A stretch of DNA of 64,000 bases, from the NCBI RefSeq assembly GCF_011057685.1, contig NZ_LNFY01000001.1, forward strand, positions 744,001-808,000, read 5' to 3'. The translations under genes and the position numbers were made by a program. Positions within the stretch are counted from its first letter, which is position 1. The number at the start of each line of letters is the position of its first letter. The notes beneath the pieces were generated by a model, which did not search any database, was not told the DNA's origin, and saw nothing but the letters and a program-made list of their open reading frames with translations. The stretch comes from Thermotoga sp. Ku-13t. Its GTDB lineage: Bacteria > Thermotogota > Thermotogae > Thermotogales > DSM-5069. Positions 26,740 to 35,114 of the stretch are shown piece by piece.

Positions 26740-28593
26740 TTACTCTTCCTTCCAGAGCGAGTAATAATCTGCGGCGCCTGGCATCATCGGGTTGTAGTAC
26801 CAACCTTTGACCCAGCTTCTTCTCACGTTCAAACTCTGAGGTTCGTAGAGAGGCACACCGAGCACGTGGTTGATTGCAAACAGCTGGACTTTCCTGTAGA
26901 TCTCGCTTCTGACCTCTGGATCCGTTTCAATCGCAGCCTGCTCGATCAGTTCGTTACAGCTCTTTCCTCCAAGTTCTGGCGTGGGTGTTGATACGAACTT
27001 CTTGAAGTTTTCACCCTGAGCAAAACCGTACGTTCCGGCCGAATGGTAGTAGGTCTGTATGAAGTTGTGGGGATCTGGATAATCCGCAAGCCAGCCTATG
27101 ATGAACGCCGGCAGATAACCTTGCTTGTAAGACGTCAGATAAGTCGGCCACTGCTCACCGCGCACCTCAATCTTGAACTTCGGGTTGATCATTTCGACGT
27201 AAGTCTTGATCATCTCCGCGACTGTTCTTCTCGCCTCGTTACCCGTGTTGTACAGCAGGGTGAGCTTGAATCCTTTCTTCCACACCTCGCCGTTCCATGC
27301 CTTCTTGAACTCTTCAGCCGCTTTAGCGATACTGAACTCAAACATCGGCAGGTTCGGATCGTAACCCAGCAAACTGCTTGGCAGGTCGGCGGGCACCCTG
27401 CTACCAAGGCCACGGAGAACGTCCTTGATCACGGCGTCGTAGTTTATAACGTAGGCGAACGCCCTTCTGACATGTTCGTCACTGAAGAAGTCTGGTGGTA
27501 TTCCGTTGCCATCCAGTTTTCCAGAGCCAATGTACTTGCTATCAGGTTTCACGTTCCAGTTGAAGTGCAAGGATGTGATGCTTATGACTGGGAGTCCTTT
27601 CGTTATGACAACACCGGGCATGTTCTCAACCTGAGGCAGATACTGTGCGGGCACGGCAGCAAAATCAGCATCACCTTTTTCAAGCATCGCCCTTCTTGTG
27701 GACCATTCTTCGATCGTTTGAATGACTACTCTCTTGATCTTTGCGGGACCTCTCCAGTAGTCATCGAACCTTTCCAGAACGACCCTCATCTGTGCTCTGT
27801 CCCACTCTACGAGCTTGAACGGGCCTGTTCCCATAGCTTTTGCGTAGAGCGGTGATTCTTCTTTTGGAAGGTCCCAGTACTTCCACCAGGTGTCCGGTTT
27901 ACCGTCCCAGCAACCTTGCTGGATCGCCCACTGCTTGTTCAAGATCATGCTCCACGTTGAATAACCACAGAGGATAGACAAGAATGGTCCAAACGGTCTT
28001 GAGAGTTTGAACACCACACTGTCACCATCGACTTCAATCGCTGGATCAATGTAATTGGTGTAAACCTTGATCAGCGCGTCGCGATATTCCGGAAGAGGCT
28101 CCTTCGTTGCAGGATCGAGTATTTCGCTGAGCGGTTTACCCACGATTTTCTCAACAAACTCATCCAGCGAATAGACCTCAAACAGTGCTTCCCATAGCAT
28201 CCACATCGGTCCACCGGCTGGGTCGAACAGCAAACCACGCTCGAAGCTGTACTCTACATCTTCAGGGGTCAGAATCGCACCGTTGTGGAATTTGACACCC
28301 TTCCTGATCGGAAACACGTACGTTTTTCCATCATCTCTGATGAGCCCATTTTCAAGGCTCGGAACAGCTGTGGCAAGTCTTGGCTCCATTTCTATGACGC
28401 TGGAACCAACGTACGCGATCAGACACTCGTAGATCTGCGTCAGTACTTCTCCACTCGCGGTGTCGTAGGCATAGTGTGGATCGAGCGTGTCAGGTTCACC
28501 GATTGTGACCGTGATGATGGTATCAGGGTTCTTGACTTCTGCAAAGATGAGTGTCGCGACAGCCAAAAGCAGTACCAGTAAGACTTTTCTCAT
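26740..28593 (-). CDS. dppA: Family 5 extracellular solute-binding protein, likely partner of dppBCDF
   Basis: A 617-residue secreted protein. The signal peptide MRKVLLVLLLAVATLIFA is followed by ITVTIGEPDTLDPHYAYDTASGEVL, and later GVKFHNGAILTPEDVEYSF, typical of family 5 binding proteins. It is about 90 residues longer than the other two in this window. ATG 28593 was chosen with GGGGGGTGTGAAGGA upstream. It is convergent to dppBCDF and shares the bidirectional terminator, so it probably serves that transporter while having its own promoter, allowing separate control. Confidence 0.9.
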   Translation of the reverse strand: MRKVLLVLLLAVATLIFAEVKNPDTIITVTIGEPDTLDPHYAYDTASGEVLTQIYECLIAYVGSSVIEMEPRLATAVPSLENGLIRDDGKTYVFPIRKGVKFHNGAILTPEDVEYSFERGLLFDPAGGPMWMLWEALFEVYSLDEFVEKIVGKPLSEILDPATKEPLPEYRDALIKVYTNYIDPAIEVDGDSVVFKLSRPFGPFLSILCGYSTWSMILNKQWAIQQGCWDGKPDTWWKYWDLPKEESPLYAKAMGTGPFKLVEWDRAQMRVVLERFDDYWRGPAKIKRVVIQTIEEWSTRRAMLEKGDADFAAVPAQYLPQVENMPGVVITKGLPVISITSLHFNWNVKPDSKYIGSGKLDGNGIPPDFFSDEHVRRAFAYVINYDAVIKDVLRGLGSRVPADLPSSLLGYDPNLPMFEFSIAKAAEEFKKAWNGEVWKKGFKLTLLYNTGNEARRTVAEMIKTYVEMINPKFKIEVRGEQWPTYLTSYKQGYLPAFIIGWLADYPDPHNFIQTYYHSAGTYGFAQGENFKKFVSTPTPELGGKSCNELIEQAAIETDPEVRSEIYRKVQLFAINHVLGVPLYEPQSLNVRRSWVKGWYYNPMMPGAADYYSLWKEE

Positions 28594-28635
28594 TCCTTCA
28601 CACCCCCCAAGCAAGAATGTTCTTACACTCTATAA

Positions 28636-28663
28636 AGTATACTCCAAAATTGACCACGATCAA
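28636..28663 (-). promoter_or_regulatory. Promoter of the 617-residue binding-protein gene
   Basis: On the minus strand TTGATC (28663-28658) and TATACT (28641-28636) are separated by 16 bases. The -35 overlaps the stop codon of the upstream EcfA-type gene. Confidence 0.65.
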
Positions 28664-29283
28664 AGTCTCAACACTACGTCGGCCAGATCGGAAAGATTGC
28701 CAGAGCGATGGCTGGTTACAATGAGAATCTTTCCCTTTCCTTTTTGTTCCTTCAGGATCTTGCGCACAATTTCTTTTCCGACCCTGTCCAGACCTATCAA
28801 CGGTTCATCGAACAACACAAGCAACGGTTCGTGTACTAAGGCACACGCTATCGCAACACGTCTCGCTTCTCCATCTGAAAGTTGAAACGGACTCTTGCTG
28901 AGAACATCTTCCGTTAAACCCACCGAGCGAACAGCTTCTTTCACTCGCTCGGCAATCCTGTCAAGACCAAAATTCCTGGCAGAAAAAGCGATCTCATCGA
29001 AAACTGTTTCGCAAAAAAATTGATCCTCAGCCCTTTGCATGACATAACCGATTCTGCTGAAGCCAGCATCACCCGCGGGAATCCCGTTCAGCAGTATCGA
29101 ACCAGATTGAGGTTTGAGAAGTCCTGCGACGAGTTTCAGTAAGGTAGTCTTGCCACTTCCGTTTGGACCCTGAACGAGCAGAAGCTGACCACTTCTGAGC
29201 CGAACGTTCAGCCGGTCGAAAAGCTTTTTACCATCTTCGTATCCGAACGTTACATCGATCAATCTCAGCTCAGCATTCAACAT
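28660..29283 (-). CDS. ecfA2: Energy-coupling factor transporter ATPase (EcfA-type, second copy)
   Basis: About 207 residues with Walker A GPNGSGKTT, the sequence MQRAEDQFFCETVFDEIAF that marks ECF ATPases at the Q-loop, signature LSDGEARRVAIACAL, and Walker B LVLFDEPLIGLD. It should form a heterodimer with the ATPase encoded just upstream and power an EcfT/S-component vitamin or metal uptake complex. The signature has D in place of the usual G (LSDGE), as often seen in EcfA proteins. ATG 29283 is chosen; no strong ribosome-binding site is visible, so it is probably translated by coupling (14-base overlap). Confidence 0.85.
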   Translation of the reverse strand: MLNAELRLIDVTFGYEDGKKLFDRLNVRLRSGQLLLVQGPNGSGKTTLLKLVAGLLKPQSGSILLNGIPAGDAGFSRIGYVMQRAEDQFFCETVFDEIAFSARNFGLDRIAERVKEAVRSVGLTEDVLSKSPFQLSDGEARRVAIACALVHEPLLVLFDEPLIGLDRVGKEIVRKILKEQKGKGKILIVTSHRSGNLSDLADVVLRL

Positions 29284-29956
29284 CTTCGAATCTTCTCTCG
29301 AGAAATTCATGGATTCCACCGTAAAAATCAATAGTTCCGTCGCTCATGTGTATCACCGACGTGGCAAGACCAAAGAAGATTTTCGGTTCATGCGTCGAAA
29401 CGAAGATCGTCTTGCCGAGTTGCTTCAGTTCGCGAAGAGCTTGCAACAATTCTTCCACACCGGTATCATCCAGCATCGATGTGGGTTCGTCCAGAAGAAA
29501 GATTTCCGGTTTCAACAAGTAAAGAGAAGCTATGACGAGCTTTTGAGCAAGTCCACCTGAAAGTACAAACGGATTTGCGTGCCTCACTTCAGAGAGTTGA
29601 AACATCTTCAACGCTGTTTCTATGTTCTCTTGAATTTCTTCACTTCTCAATCCCAAATTTTCCAGACCGAACGCAAGGTCTTCTTCAACCGTTGAACCCA
29701 CGATCTGTTCGAAGGGATTGTGGAGAACGTAACAGCAAAGTTCTCTCAAATCTGCATCCGTTGCGATCCTTCCATCTATAATTATGGTACCCGACCTGAT
29801 AGGAAGCAATCCAGCCAGTATTTTCAGCAACGTCGTTTTCCCAGATCCGTTGGCTCCCACCAGGAGATTGAAGGAACCTTTTTCCACTGCAAGGGTGAAG
29901 CCTTTCAAAGCAAATCCATCACCGTAACTGAAGTGAATATTTCTGAGCTCGATCAC
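29270..29956 (-). CDS. ecfA1: Energy-coupling factor transporter ATPase (EcfA-type, first copy)
   Basis: A 228-residue ATPase with Walker A GANGSGKTT, NPFEQIVGSTVEEDLAFGLENLGL, which is diagnostic for EcfA/CbiO, then LSGGLAQKLVIASLY and Walker B IFLLDEPTSMLD. The signature uses LSGGLAQ rather than LSGGQ. It overlaps the methyltransferase stop by four bases. No EcfT gene is present beside the pair. Confidence 0.88.
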   Translation of the reverse strand: MIELRNIHFSYGDGFALKGFTLAVEKGSFNLLVGANGSGKTTLLKILAGLLPIRSGTIIIDGRIATDADLRELCCYVLHNPFEQIVGSTVEEDLAFGLENLGLRSEEIQENIETALKMFQLSEVRHANPFVLSGGLAQKLVIASLYLLKPEIFLLDEPTSMLDDTGVEELLQALRELKQLGKTIFVSTHEPKIFFGLATSVIHMSDGTIDFYGGIHEFLERRFEDVEC

Positions 29957-30555
29957 TGTTGTGTCACCTTCACGGATTTGTATATCCTTATGCCGCCTTC
30001 TTTGTAAATGTCTTCGACATTCCCGAAGATTTCTTGCATGGCTCTCTTGACGTAAGAACCACCCTTGTTGTGGTACGCAACTACTTGGAGGGAACCACTG
30101 TAGTTCAAATGTTCGTAGGATTCTCTGATCAACCGGAGGACAACTTCTTTTCCCGCGGCGAGTGGAGGGTTCATCAAAACCACATCGAATTTTTCGTCTT
30201 TCCAGGGCTCAAAGAATGCTCCCTGTTTTATCACGGCATCGACGTTGTTCTTCCTCGCATTTATCTTTGCAAACTCTACAGCCCTTTCGTTGATATCACT
30301 CATGTATACCTCCAGGTCTGGATGTTCCGCCCTCAGAACGATTCCGATCACTCCATAACCACAACCAAGGTCCAGCAACTTCCTGCCATGAAGGTGACAG
30401 TGCTCGATGAGAATGCGCGTAGCCTTATCGATCTCTCCAAAACTGAAAACTCCAGACGGGGTCTGAAATTGATATACCGCTCCATTCTTCAATTTCAATA
30501 TGGCTGTTTTAATTCTCAACTCGCTCTTTGGCTTTTCGGAGTAATAGTGCTCCAT
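29953..30555 (-). CDS. Class I SAM-dependent methyltransferase, RsmC-like
   Basis: A 200-residue protein with LLDLGCGYGVIGIVL (SAM motif I), YMSDINERAVEFAKIN (motif II) and VVLMNPPLAAGKE, the NPP(Y/L) motif of N-methyltransferases acting on bases. The short N-terminal region and overall length match the RsmC/YbiN-type rRNA guanine-N2 methyltransferases found alone in Gram-positives and Thermotogae. No clear Shine-Dalgarno stands before the ATG; a GC-rich hairpin ends twelve bases upstream. It overlaps ecfA1 by four bases. Confidence 0.8.
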   Translation of the reverse strand: MEHYYSEKPKSELRIKTAILKLKNGAVYQFQTPSGVFSFGEIDKATRILIEHCHLHGRKLLDLGCGYGVIGIVLRAEHPDLEVYMSDINERAVEFAKINARKNNVDAVIKQGAFFEPWKDEKFDVVLMNPPLAAGKEVVLRLIRESYEHLNYSGSLQVVAYHNKGGSYVKRAMQEIFGNVEDIYKEGGIRIYKSVKVTQQ

Positions 30556-30566
30556 ACGAATACAAT

Positions 30567-30584
30567 GGGGGCCGTGCGGCCCCC
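30567..30584 (-). terminator. GC-rich stem-loop after ppdK
   Basis: GGGGGCC (30567-30573) pairs with GGCCCCC (30578-30584) around GTGC. On the minus strand the following bases are ATTGTATTC, without a T run, so termination would be weak and read-through into the methyltransferase gene is likely. Confidence 0.55.
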
Positions 30585-30593
30585 CTCAGTCGG

Positions 30594-33260
30594 TCAATCT
30601 GCCTTCTTTGCGAGTTTTTTATCGTAGATGAGGACAGCCTGAGCCGCTGCAAGCCTCGCCACAGGAACCCTGTAAGGCGAACAGCTCACATAGTCGAGAC
30701 CGGCTCTGTGGAAGAAGTGAATCGATCTTGGATCTCCTCCGTGTTCTCCACAAACACCCACTTTGAGGTTGGGTCTTGCCTGCTTTCCTTTCTTCGTAGC
30801 CATCTCAATGAGTGCTCCGACACCTTCATAATCGAGTGTCTTGAACGGATCGTGTTCCAAAATACCTTTTTCCAGATACTCTGGCAAGAATTTACCAACG
30901 TCATCACGGCTGAAGGCAAAAGTCATTTGCGTCAGGTCGTTCGTTCCGAAGCTGAAGAACTCCGCTTCTTTTGCTATCTCGTCGGCCGTAACGCATGCGC
31001 GCGGAACCTCGATCATTGTACCTATTTTGTATTCGATCTTGACGCCGGATTCCTGTATCATCTGGTCGGCAACTTCCTTGATGATCTTCTTCAAGAACGC
31101 GATCTCGTTCACGTGCCCCACGAGGGGAATCATGATCTCCGGGACGACTTCCATACCTGTTTCCTTCTTCAACTCTATCGCGGCACCGATGATGGCTCTG
31201 GTTTGCATGATCGCAATCTCTGGATAAGTGATGGTGAGCCTGCAGCCACGGTGACCAAGCATCGGGTTCAGCTCGCTAAGAGATCTCACGATATCTTTCA
31301 ACTCGCTCGGCGAGATACCAAGTTCCTTCGCGGTTTCTTCGATCTGCTCATCGTCGTGTGGTAAGAACTCGTGGAGTGGCGGGTCTATGAGCCTTATGGT
31401 GACCGGATAGCCAGCCATAGCTTTGAACAAACCTTTGAAGTCTCCTTTCTGCAGTGGCAACAGCTCGTTCAAAGCCTTTTCTCTTTCTTCCTTCGTCTTG
31501 GCTACGATCATCCTGCGCATCTTCGGTATCCTGTCCGCTTCAAAGAACATATGCTCAGTTCTGCACAGACCGATACCTTCCGCTCCAAATTTTCTCGCAA
31601 CTTCTGCATCCCTCGGAATGTCCGCGTTCGCACGCACGCCGAGTCGTCTGATCTCGTCGGCCCACTCGAGCAGTTCAGCCACTTCACCTTCGAGACCCAT
31701 GGGCTTGATCGTTTCAACCTTACCCAGCAGCACTTCTCCCGTGGCACCATCTATGGAGATCCATTCACCCTCTTTCACTACCACGTCGTTCACCCTGAAG
31801 AACCTTTCTTCTTCTTTCACTTCTATCATTTCTGCTCCAACAACTGCAGGCTTACCCATTCCCCTTGCCACAACTGCTGCGTGTGACGTCATTCCACCCC
31901 TCGAGGTGAGGATACCCTGAGCGAAAGCCATGCCACCGACGTCCTCTGGGCTTGTCTCTGGTCTCACAAGAATAACTTTTTCACCGTTTCTTCCCATTTC
32001 TTCGGCTTTCTTTGCGTCGAAGATCACGATACCCGTGGCTGCGCCAGGTGAGGCGGGCAAGCCTTTGGCTATCACTTTTGCTTTTGCTCTCGCCTTCTCA
32101 TCGAAACGAGGATGCAGGACTCGCTCTATATCCTCAGGTTTGACGCGTAGGACTGCTTCTTCTTTGGAGATTATGCCTTCTTTCGCCATATCCACAGCGA
32201 TCTTGATGGCGGCCTTGGAAGTTCTCTTACCGCTTCTGGTTTGCAACATGTAGAGTTTGCCTTCCTCCACAGTGAACTCAATGTCCTGCATATCTTTGTA
32301 ATGCCTCTCGAGCTTTTCCATGATGGTGATGAGTTCCTCATAGACTTCCGGCATCAATCGTTTCAATTCTTCAAGAGGAACCGGCGTTCTGATACCAGCA
32401 ACGACATCCTCACCCTGTGCGTTCTGCAGAAATTCTCCATAGACTTCTTTCTCTCCCGTGTTCGGGTTGCGCGTGAAAGCAACACCTGTTCCAGAGCGTT
32501 CACCCATGTTTCCGAAGACCATCGCGACCACGTTGACCGCCGTTCCGAGCAACTCGTCTTCCCTTATGTTGTTGATCTCTCTGTACTTCACAGCCCTCTC
32601 GCTCATCCAGCTCCTGAACACCGCATCGATGGCGAGCCACAGCTGTTCGTAAACATCCTGTGGGAATTTCTTACCCTCTTCCTCGTATACCTTCTTGTAA
32701 ATCTCAACCAGCTGCTTCAAATCTTCTGCATCGAGTTCGATATCGAGCTTCACTCCTTTCCTTTTCTTTATCTCCTCGAGCGCGTTGTCAAATTTGCTCC
32801 TTGGTATACCGAGTGCGGTATCGCCGAACATCTGCAGGAACCTTCTGTAAGCATCGTAAGCAAATCTGGGGTTGTTCGTCATTTTGATCAGACCGTTCAC
32901 GGTTTCATCGTTCAGACCAAGGTTGAGGATCGTGTCCATCATGCCCGGCATGGATATAGCCGCACCGGACCTGACGGAGACAAGCAGTGGTCGATCTGGA
33001 TCACCGAAGCCTTTGCCTGTGACCTGCTCGAGCCTCTTCATGGCTTGTTCTACTTCTTCCTTCAAACCCTCAGGATAAGTTCGACCATGCTGATAGTAAT
33101 ACCTGCACACCTCGGCAGAAATCGTGAACCCGGGTGGTACTGGTATACCGAGGTTGGTCATCTCGGCGAGGTTTGCACCTTTTCCACCGAGAATGTCCTT
33201 CATCTCGGCGTTCCCTTCTGCCACGCCGTTGGCAAAGAAGTACACGAACTTTTTGCTCAT
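30594..33260 (-). CDS. ppdK: Pyruvate, phosphate dikinase
   Basis: An 888-residue enzyme, normal for the family, that interconverts pyruvate, ATP and Pi with PEP, AMP and PPi. The N-terminal ATP-grasp region has LGGKGANLAEMTNLGIPVPPGFTI, the central phosphohistidine domain has GILTSRGGMTSHAAVVARGMG with the catalytic histidine, and the C-terminal barrel has LCRTEHMF, GHRGCRLTITYPEI and CGEHGGDP. The start ATG 33260 follows GGGAGGTGCGCTG; the in-frame upstream extension overlaps the preceding gene and is rejected. In Thermotogales this gives reversible PEP/pyruvate exchange using pyrophosphate. Confidence 0.96.
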   Translation of the reverse strand: MSKKFVYFFANGVAEGNAEMKDILGGKGANLAEMTNLGIPVPPGFTISAEVCRYYYQHGRTYPEGLKEEVEQAMKRLEQVTGKGFGDPDRPLLVSVRSGAAISMPGMMDTILNLGLNDETVNGLIKMTNNPRFAYDAYRRFLQMFGDTALGIPRSKFDNALEEIKKRKGVKLDIELDAEDLKQLVEIYKKVYEEEGKKFPQDVYEQLWLAIDAVFRSWMSERAVKYREINNIREDELLGTAVNVVAMVFGNMGERSGTGVAFTRNPNTGEKEVYGEFLQNAQGEDVVAGIRTPVPLEELKRLMPEVYEELITIMEKLERHYKDMQDIEFTVEEGKLYMLQTRSGKRTSKAAIKIAVDMAKEGIISKEEAVLRVKPEDIERVLHPRFDEKARAKAKVIAKGLPASPGAATGIVIFDAKKAEEMGRNGEKVILVRPETSPEDVGGMAFAQGILTSRGGMTSHAAVVARGMGKPAVVGAEMIEVKEEERFFRVNDVVVKEGEWISIDGATGEVLLGKVETIKPMGLEGEVAELLEWADEIRRLGVRANADIPRDAEVARKFGAEGIGLCRTEHMFFEADRIPKMRRMIVAKTKEEREKALNELLPLQKGDFKGLFKAMAGYPVTIRLIDPPLHEFLPHDDEQIEETAKELGISPSELKDIVRSLSELNPMLGHRGCRLTITYPEIAIMQTRAIIGAAIELKKETGMEVVPEIMIPLVGHVNEIAFLKKIIKEVADQMIQESGVKIEYKIGTMIEVPRACVTADEIAKEAEFFSFGTNDLTQMTFAFSRDDVGKFLPEYLEKGILEHDPFKTLDYEGVGALIEMATKKGKQARPNLKVGVCGEHGGDPRSIHFFHRAGLDYVSCSPYRVPVARLAAAQAVLIYDKKLAKKAD

Positions 33261-33273
33261 CAGCGCACCTCCC

Positions 33274-34548
33274 TCACTTGATATACCAATCTGTAGTATA
33301 ACTGCTGTCAGTGATCGTACCAACAGCCACAAACACCGACTGCGAACTGACTCCAAGAAGTTTCTCAACGATGGGGGCAAAATCGATGAAGACGAACAGC
33401 GAATGTTTGACTGGATCGAAGAATTTCAAAGCTTTCTCAAGAGATATTCCCTTTTCACCCTTCGCCTGGCTAAAAATCTTGACGTAGTTCCCCTCACATC
33501 TGATGATGAGATTGTCGATCTTTAGTTCTTCACCAGAAACTTCACCGCGCCCGAGAATCTTCGCTATTTCCGAAGGAGTCGTTCGAGCCTCCACCACGGC
33601 GTAGAAAGAAGGCTCCACAGTCACAGTTGCAGACTGCGTTTCGAATAAGCTCTGCAGGAATTGTCCAACACCAATCGACGCAGCCATCTTACCCGAAACC
33701 TTTTCAGAAAGGGCCAGAATTTCCTGTACCACATTTTTGGGCTCAGCCGATATTCCGAAAATCTGCCCGACAGAATTAAATACCGAATCAGCCAGATTGC
33801 TGGACATCTGCTCGAGGACAGCTTTCACAGCCCTGACACTCTGGACGTTGGAAAACACAAAGATTTCACCCGAAAGGTTTGGATCTTCGTGCAAACGGTA
33901 CGATCTGTCCGGTGTCGCTTCCGCGATGATCTTTTTTGCAGCATCGTTTTTCGCCTTCCACTTGAAAGATCCACTCATCCTGTCTGGTTCGACCCTGACG
34001 ACAAGGACCGATTCAAATTCTGCTTCGCCTTGTACGAGCCTGGGTGAATAACCAACCGCCCACACAGTGGCATCATCGAAGTATTTCATTATATCCGCCG
34101 CAATGCTCCCTCCGCCTTTCAGACATTCTCCGGCAAAATCCTTGTTGTTGGAAAAAAATACGTACGACTTTTGAGCGCCCACCCAGACATCTTTTCCAAG
34201 AAGATCACTTATTGCTTTGACCAACTTTTCTGTTTCTTTCGCTGGACCCAAAGCGCCGAAGAAGTTCTCGCCTCTCTGTACCACTAAAACTTGGTTCGAG
34301 AGCAGTTCGTTGAATTGATCCATCTTCACACCGTATTTGACCAGTTGACTCGCCACCATGCCCTGAACCATGGGTTCGATGCCAAGACCATTGATGAAAG
34401 TGTCGAACAGAGGAATCTTCTTAAGTTGGTCGTAATGTTTCGCATTGTCTGTTGCGAGTAGCACAAAATCATAAGTTGCCGGAATGAACTGTGTCACCCC
34501 GAGGAGCAATGTGCCAACCAGGACTGACAGGATTACCAAATATTTCAT
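33274..34548 (-). CDS. Secreted protein of unknown function (424 residues)
   Basis: The protein begins with a signal peptide, MKYLVILSVLVGTLLLGVT. The mature part has no motif I recognise: alternating strands and helices with LLATDNAKHYDQLKKIPLFDTFINGLG near the start, one cysteine in FAGECLKGGGS and another in LIIRCEGNY, and a hydrophobic C-terminal segment VFIDFAPIVEKLL. The general pattern recalls DUF3352-type envelope proteins, but this is weak. GGGGAGGTATCACG precedes the ATG. The stop is only 13 bases before ppdK on the same strand, so they may be co-transcribed. Confidence 0.7.
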   Translation of the reverse strand: MKYLVILSVLVGTLLLGVTQFIPATYDFVLLATDNAKHYDQLKKIPLFDTFINGLGIEPMVQGMVASQLVKYGVKMDQFNELLSNQVLVVQRGENFFGALGPAKETEKLVKAISDLLGKDVWVGAQKSYVFFSNNKDFAGECLKGGGSIAADIMKYFDDATVWAVGYSPRLVQGEAEFESVLVVRVEPDRMSGSFKWKAKNDAAKKIIAEATPDRSYRLHEDPNLSGEIFVFSNVQSVRAVKAVLEQMSSNLADSVFNSVGQIFGISAEPKNVVQEILALSEKVSGKMAASIGVGQFLQSLFETQSATVTVEPSFYAVVEARTTPSEIAKILGRGEVSGEELKIDNLIIRCEGNYVKIFSQAKGEKGISLEKALKFFDPVKHSLFVFIDFAPIVEKLLGVSSQSVFVAVGTITDSSYTTDWYIK

Positions 34549-34729
34549 CGTGATACCTCCCCACGAATTTTTTCACTTAATAATACCATAAAATTGCCAG
34601 ATATCGCTTCAGAATCGCCGATAAGTCAGAAAAATGCTCAAGAGCTTTTAATATCTTTCTCTGATCCTCGTTCATATCGGCTTTCTTTTCGTCTCATCTC
34701 TCTCTTTTTCCCTGTAATCCTGGACCCAC

Positions 34730-34759
34730 TTGAAATGATCCACCGAGAAGTGTTATTAT
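34730..34759 (+). promoter_or_regulatory. Promoter of the HU gene
   Basis: TTGAAA (34730-34735) and TATTAT (34754-34759) are separated by 18 bases, giving a leader of about 50 bases before the HU start. The rest of 34549-34815 shows no gene. Confidence 0.75.
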
Positions 34760-34815
34760 ACAAGCAAGAGGGAGATCTCATCTCCCGAAATTGCTGTAAG
34801 GAGGGGGGTTGAAGG

Positions 34816-35088
34816 ATGAACAAGAAGGAACTTGTCGACAAGGTCGCGAAAAAAGCGGGACTGAAGAAGAAGGATGTCAAGAAAGTAGTTGACACAATGC
34901 TCGATGCTATCACCGAAGCCCTTGCAAAAGGAGAAAAGGTCCAGCTCGTCGGCTTTGGAAGCTTCGAAGTCCGCAAAGCTGCTCAGAGGAAAGGCGTCAA
35001 CCCACAGACGAAGAAGCCGATCACGATTCCTGCAAGAAAAGTTCCAAAGTTCAGACCTGGTAAGGTTCTGAAGGAAAAGGTCAAGTGA
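34816..35088 (+). CDS. hup: DNA-binding protein HU
   Basis: A 90-residue HU/IHF-family protein that bends and compacts DNA as a dimer. MNKKELVDKVAKKAGLKKKD forms the helical body, and VGFGSFEVRKAAQRKGVNPQ followed by TKKPITIPARKVPKFRPGK forms the beta-arm and the conserved proline region. It carries its own promoter and ends in a strong terminator, so it is monocistronic. AAGGAGGGGG precedes the ATG with a spacer of about 9. Confidence 0.97.
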   Translation: MNKKELVDKVAKKAGLKKKDVKKVVDTMLDAITEALAKGEKVQLVGFGSFEVRKAAQRKGVNPQTKKPITIPARKVPKFRPGKVLKEKVK

Positions 35089-35092
35089 GTTC

Positions 35093-35114
35093 AGAGGGGG
35101 CGCAAGCCCCCTCT
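35093..35114. terminator. Terminator between HU and mnmE (convergent)
   Basis: AGAGGGGGC (35093-35101) pairs with GCCCCCTCT (35106-35114) around a GCAA tetraloop. It starts four bases after the HU stop and abuts the mnmE stop, so it can serve both strands, though neither side has a long T run. Confidence 0.8.

Noticed and set aside
32241-33281. Open frame of 346 codons on the plus strand
   Set aside because: Antisense to ppdK, a strongly conserved gene; no promoter or site.
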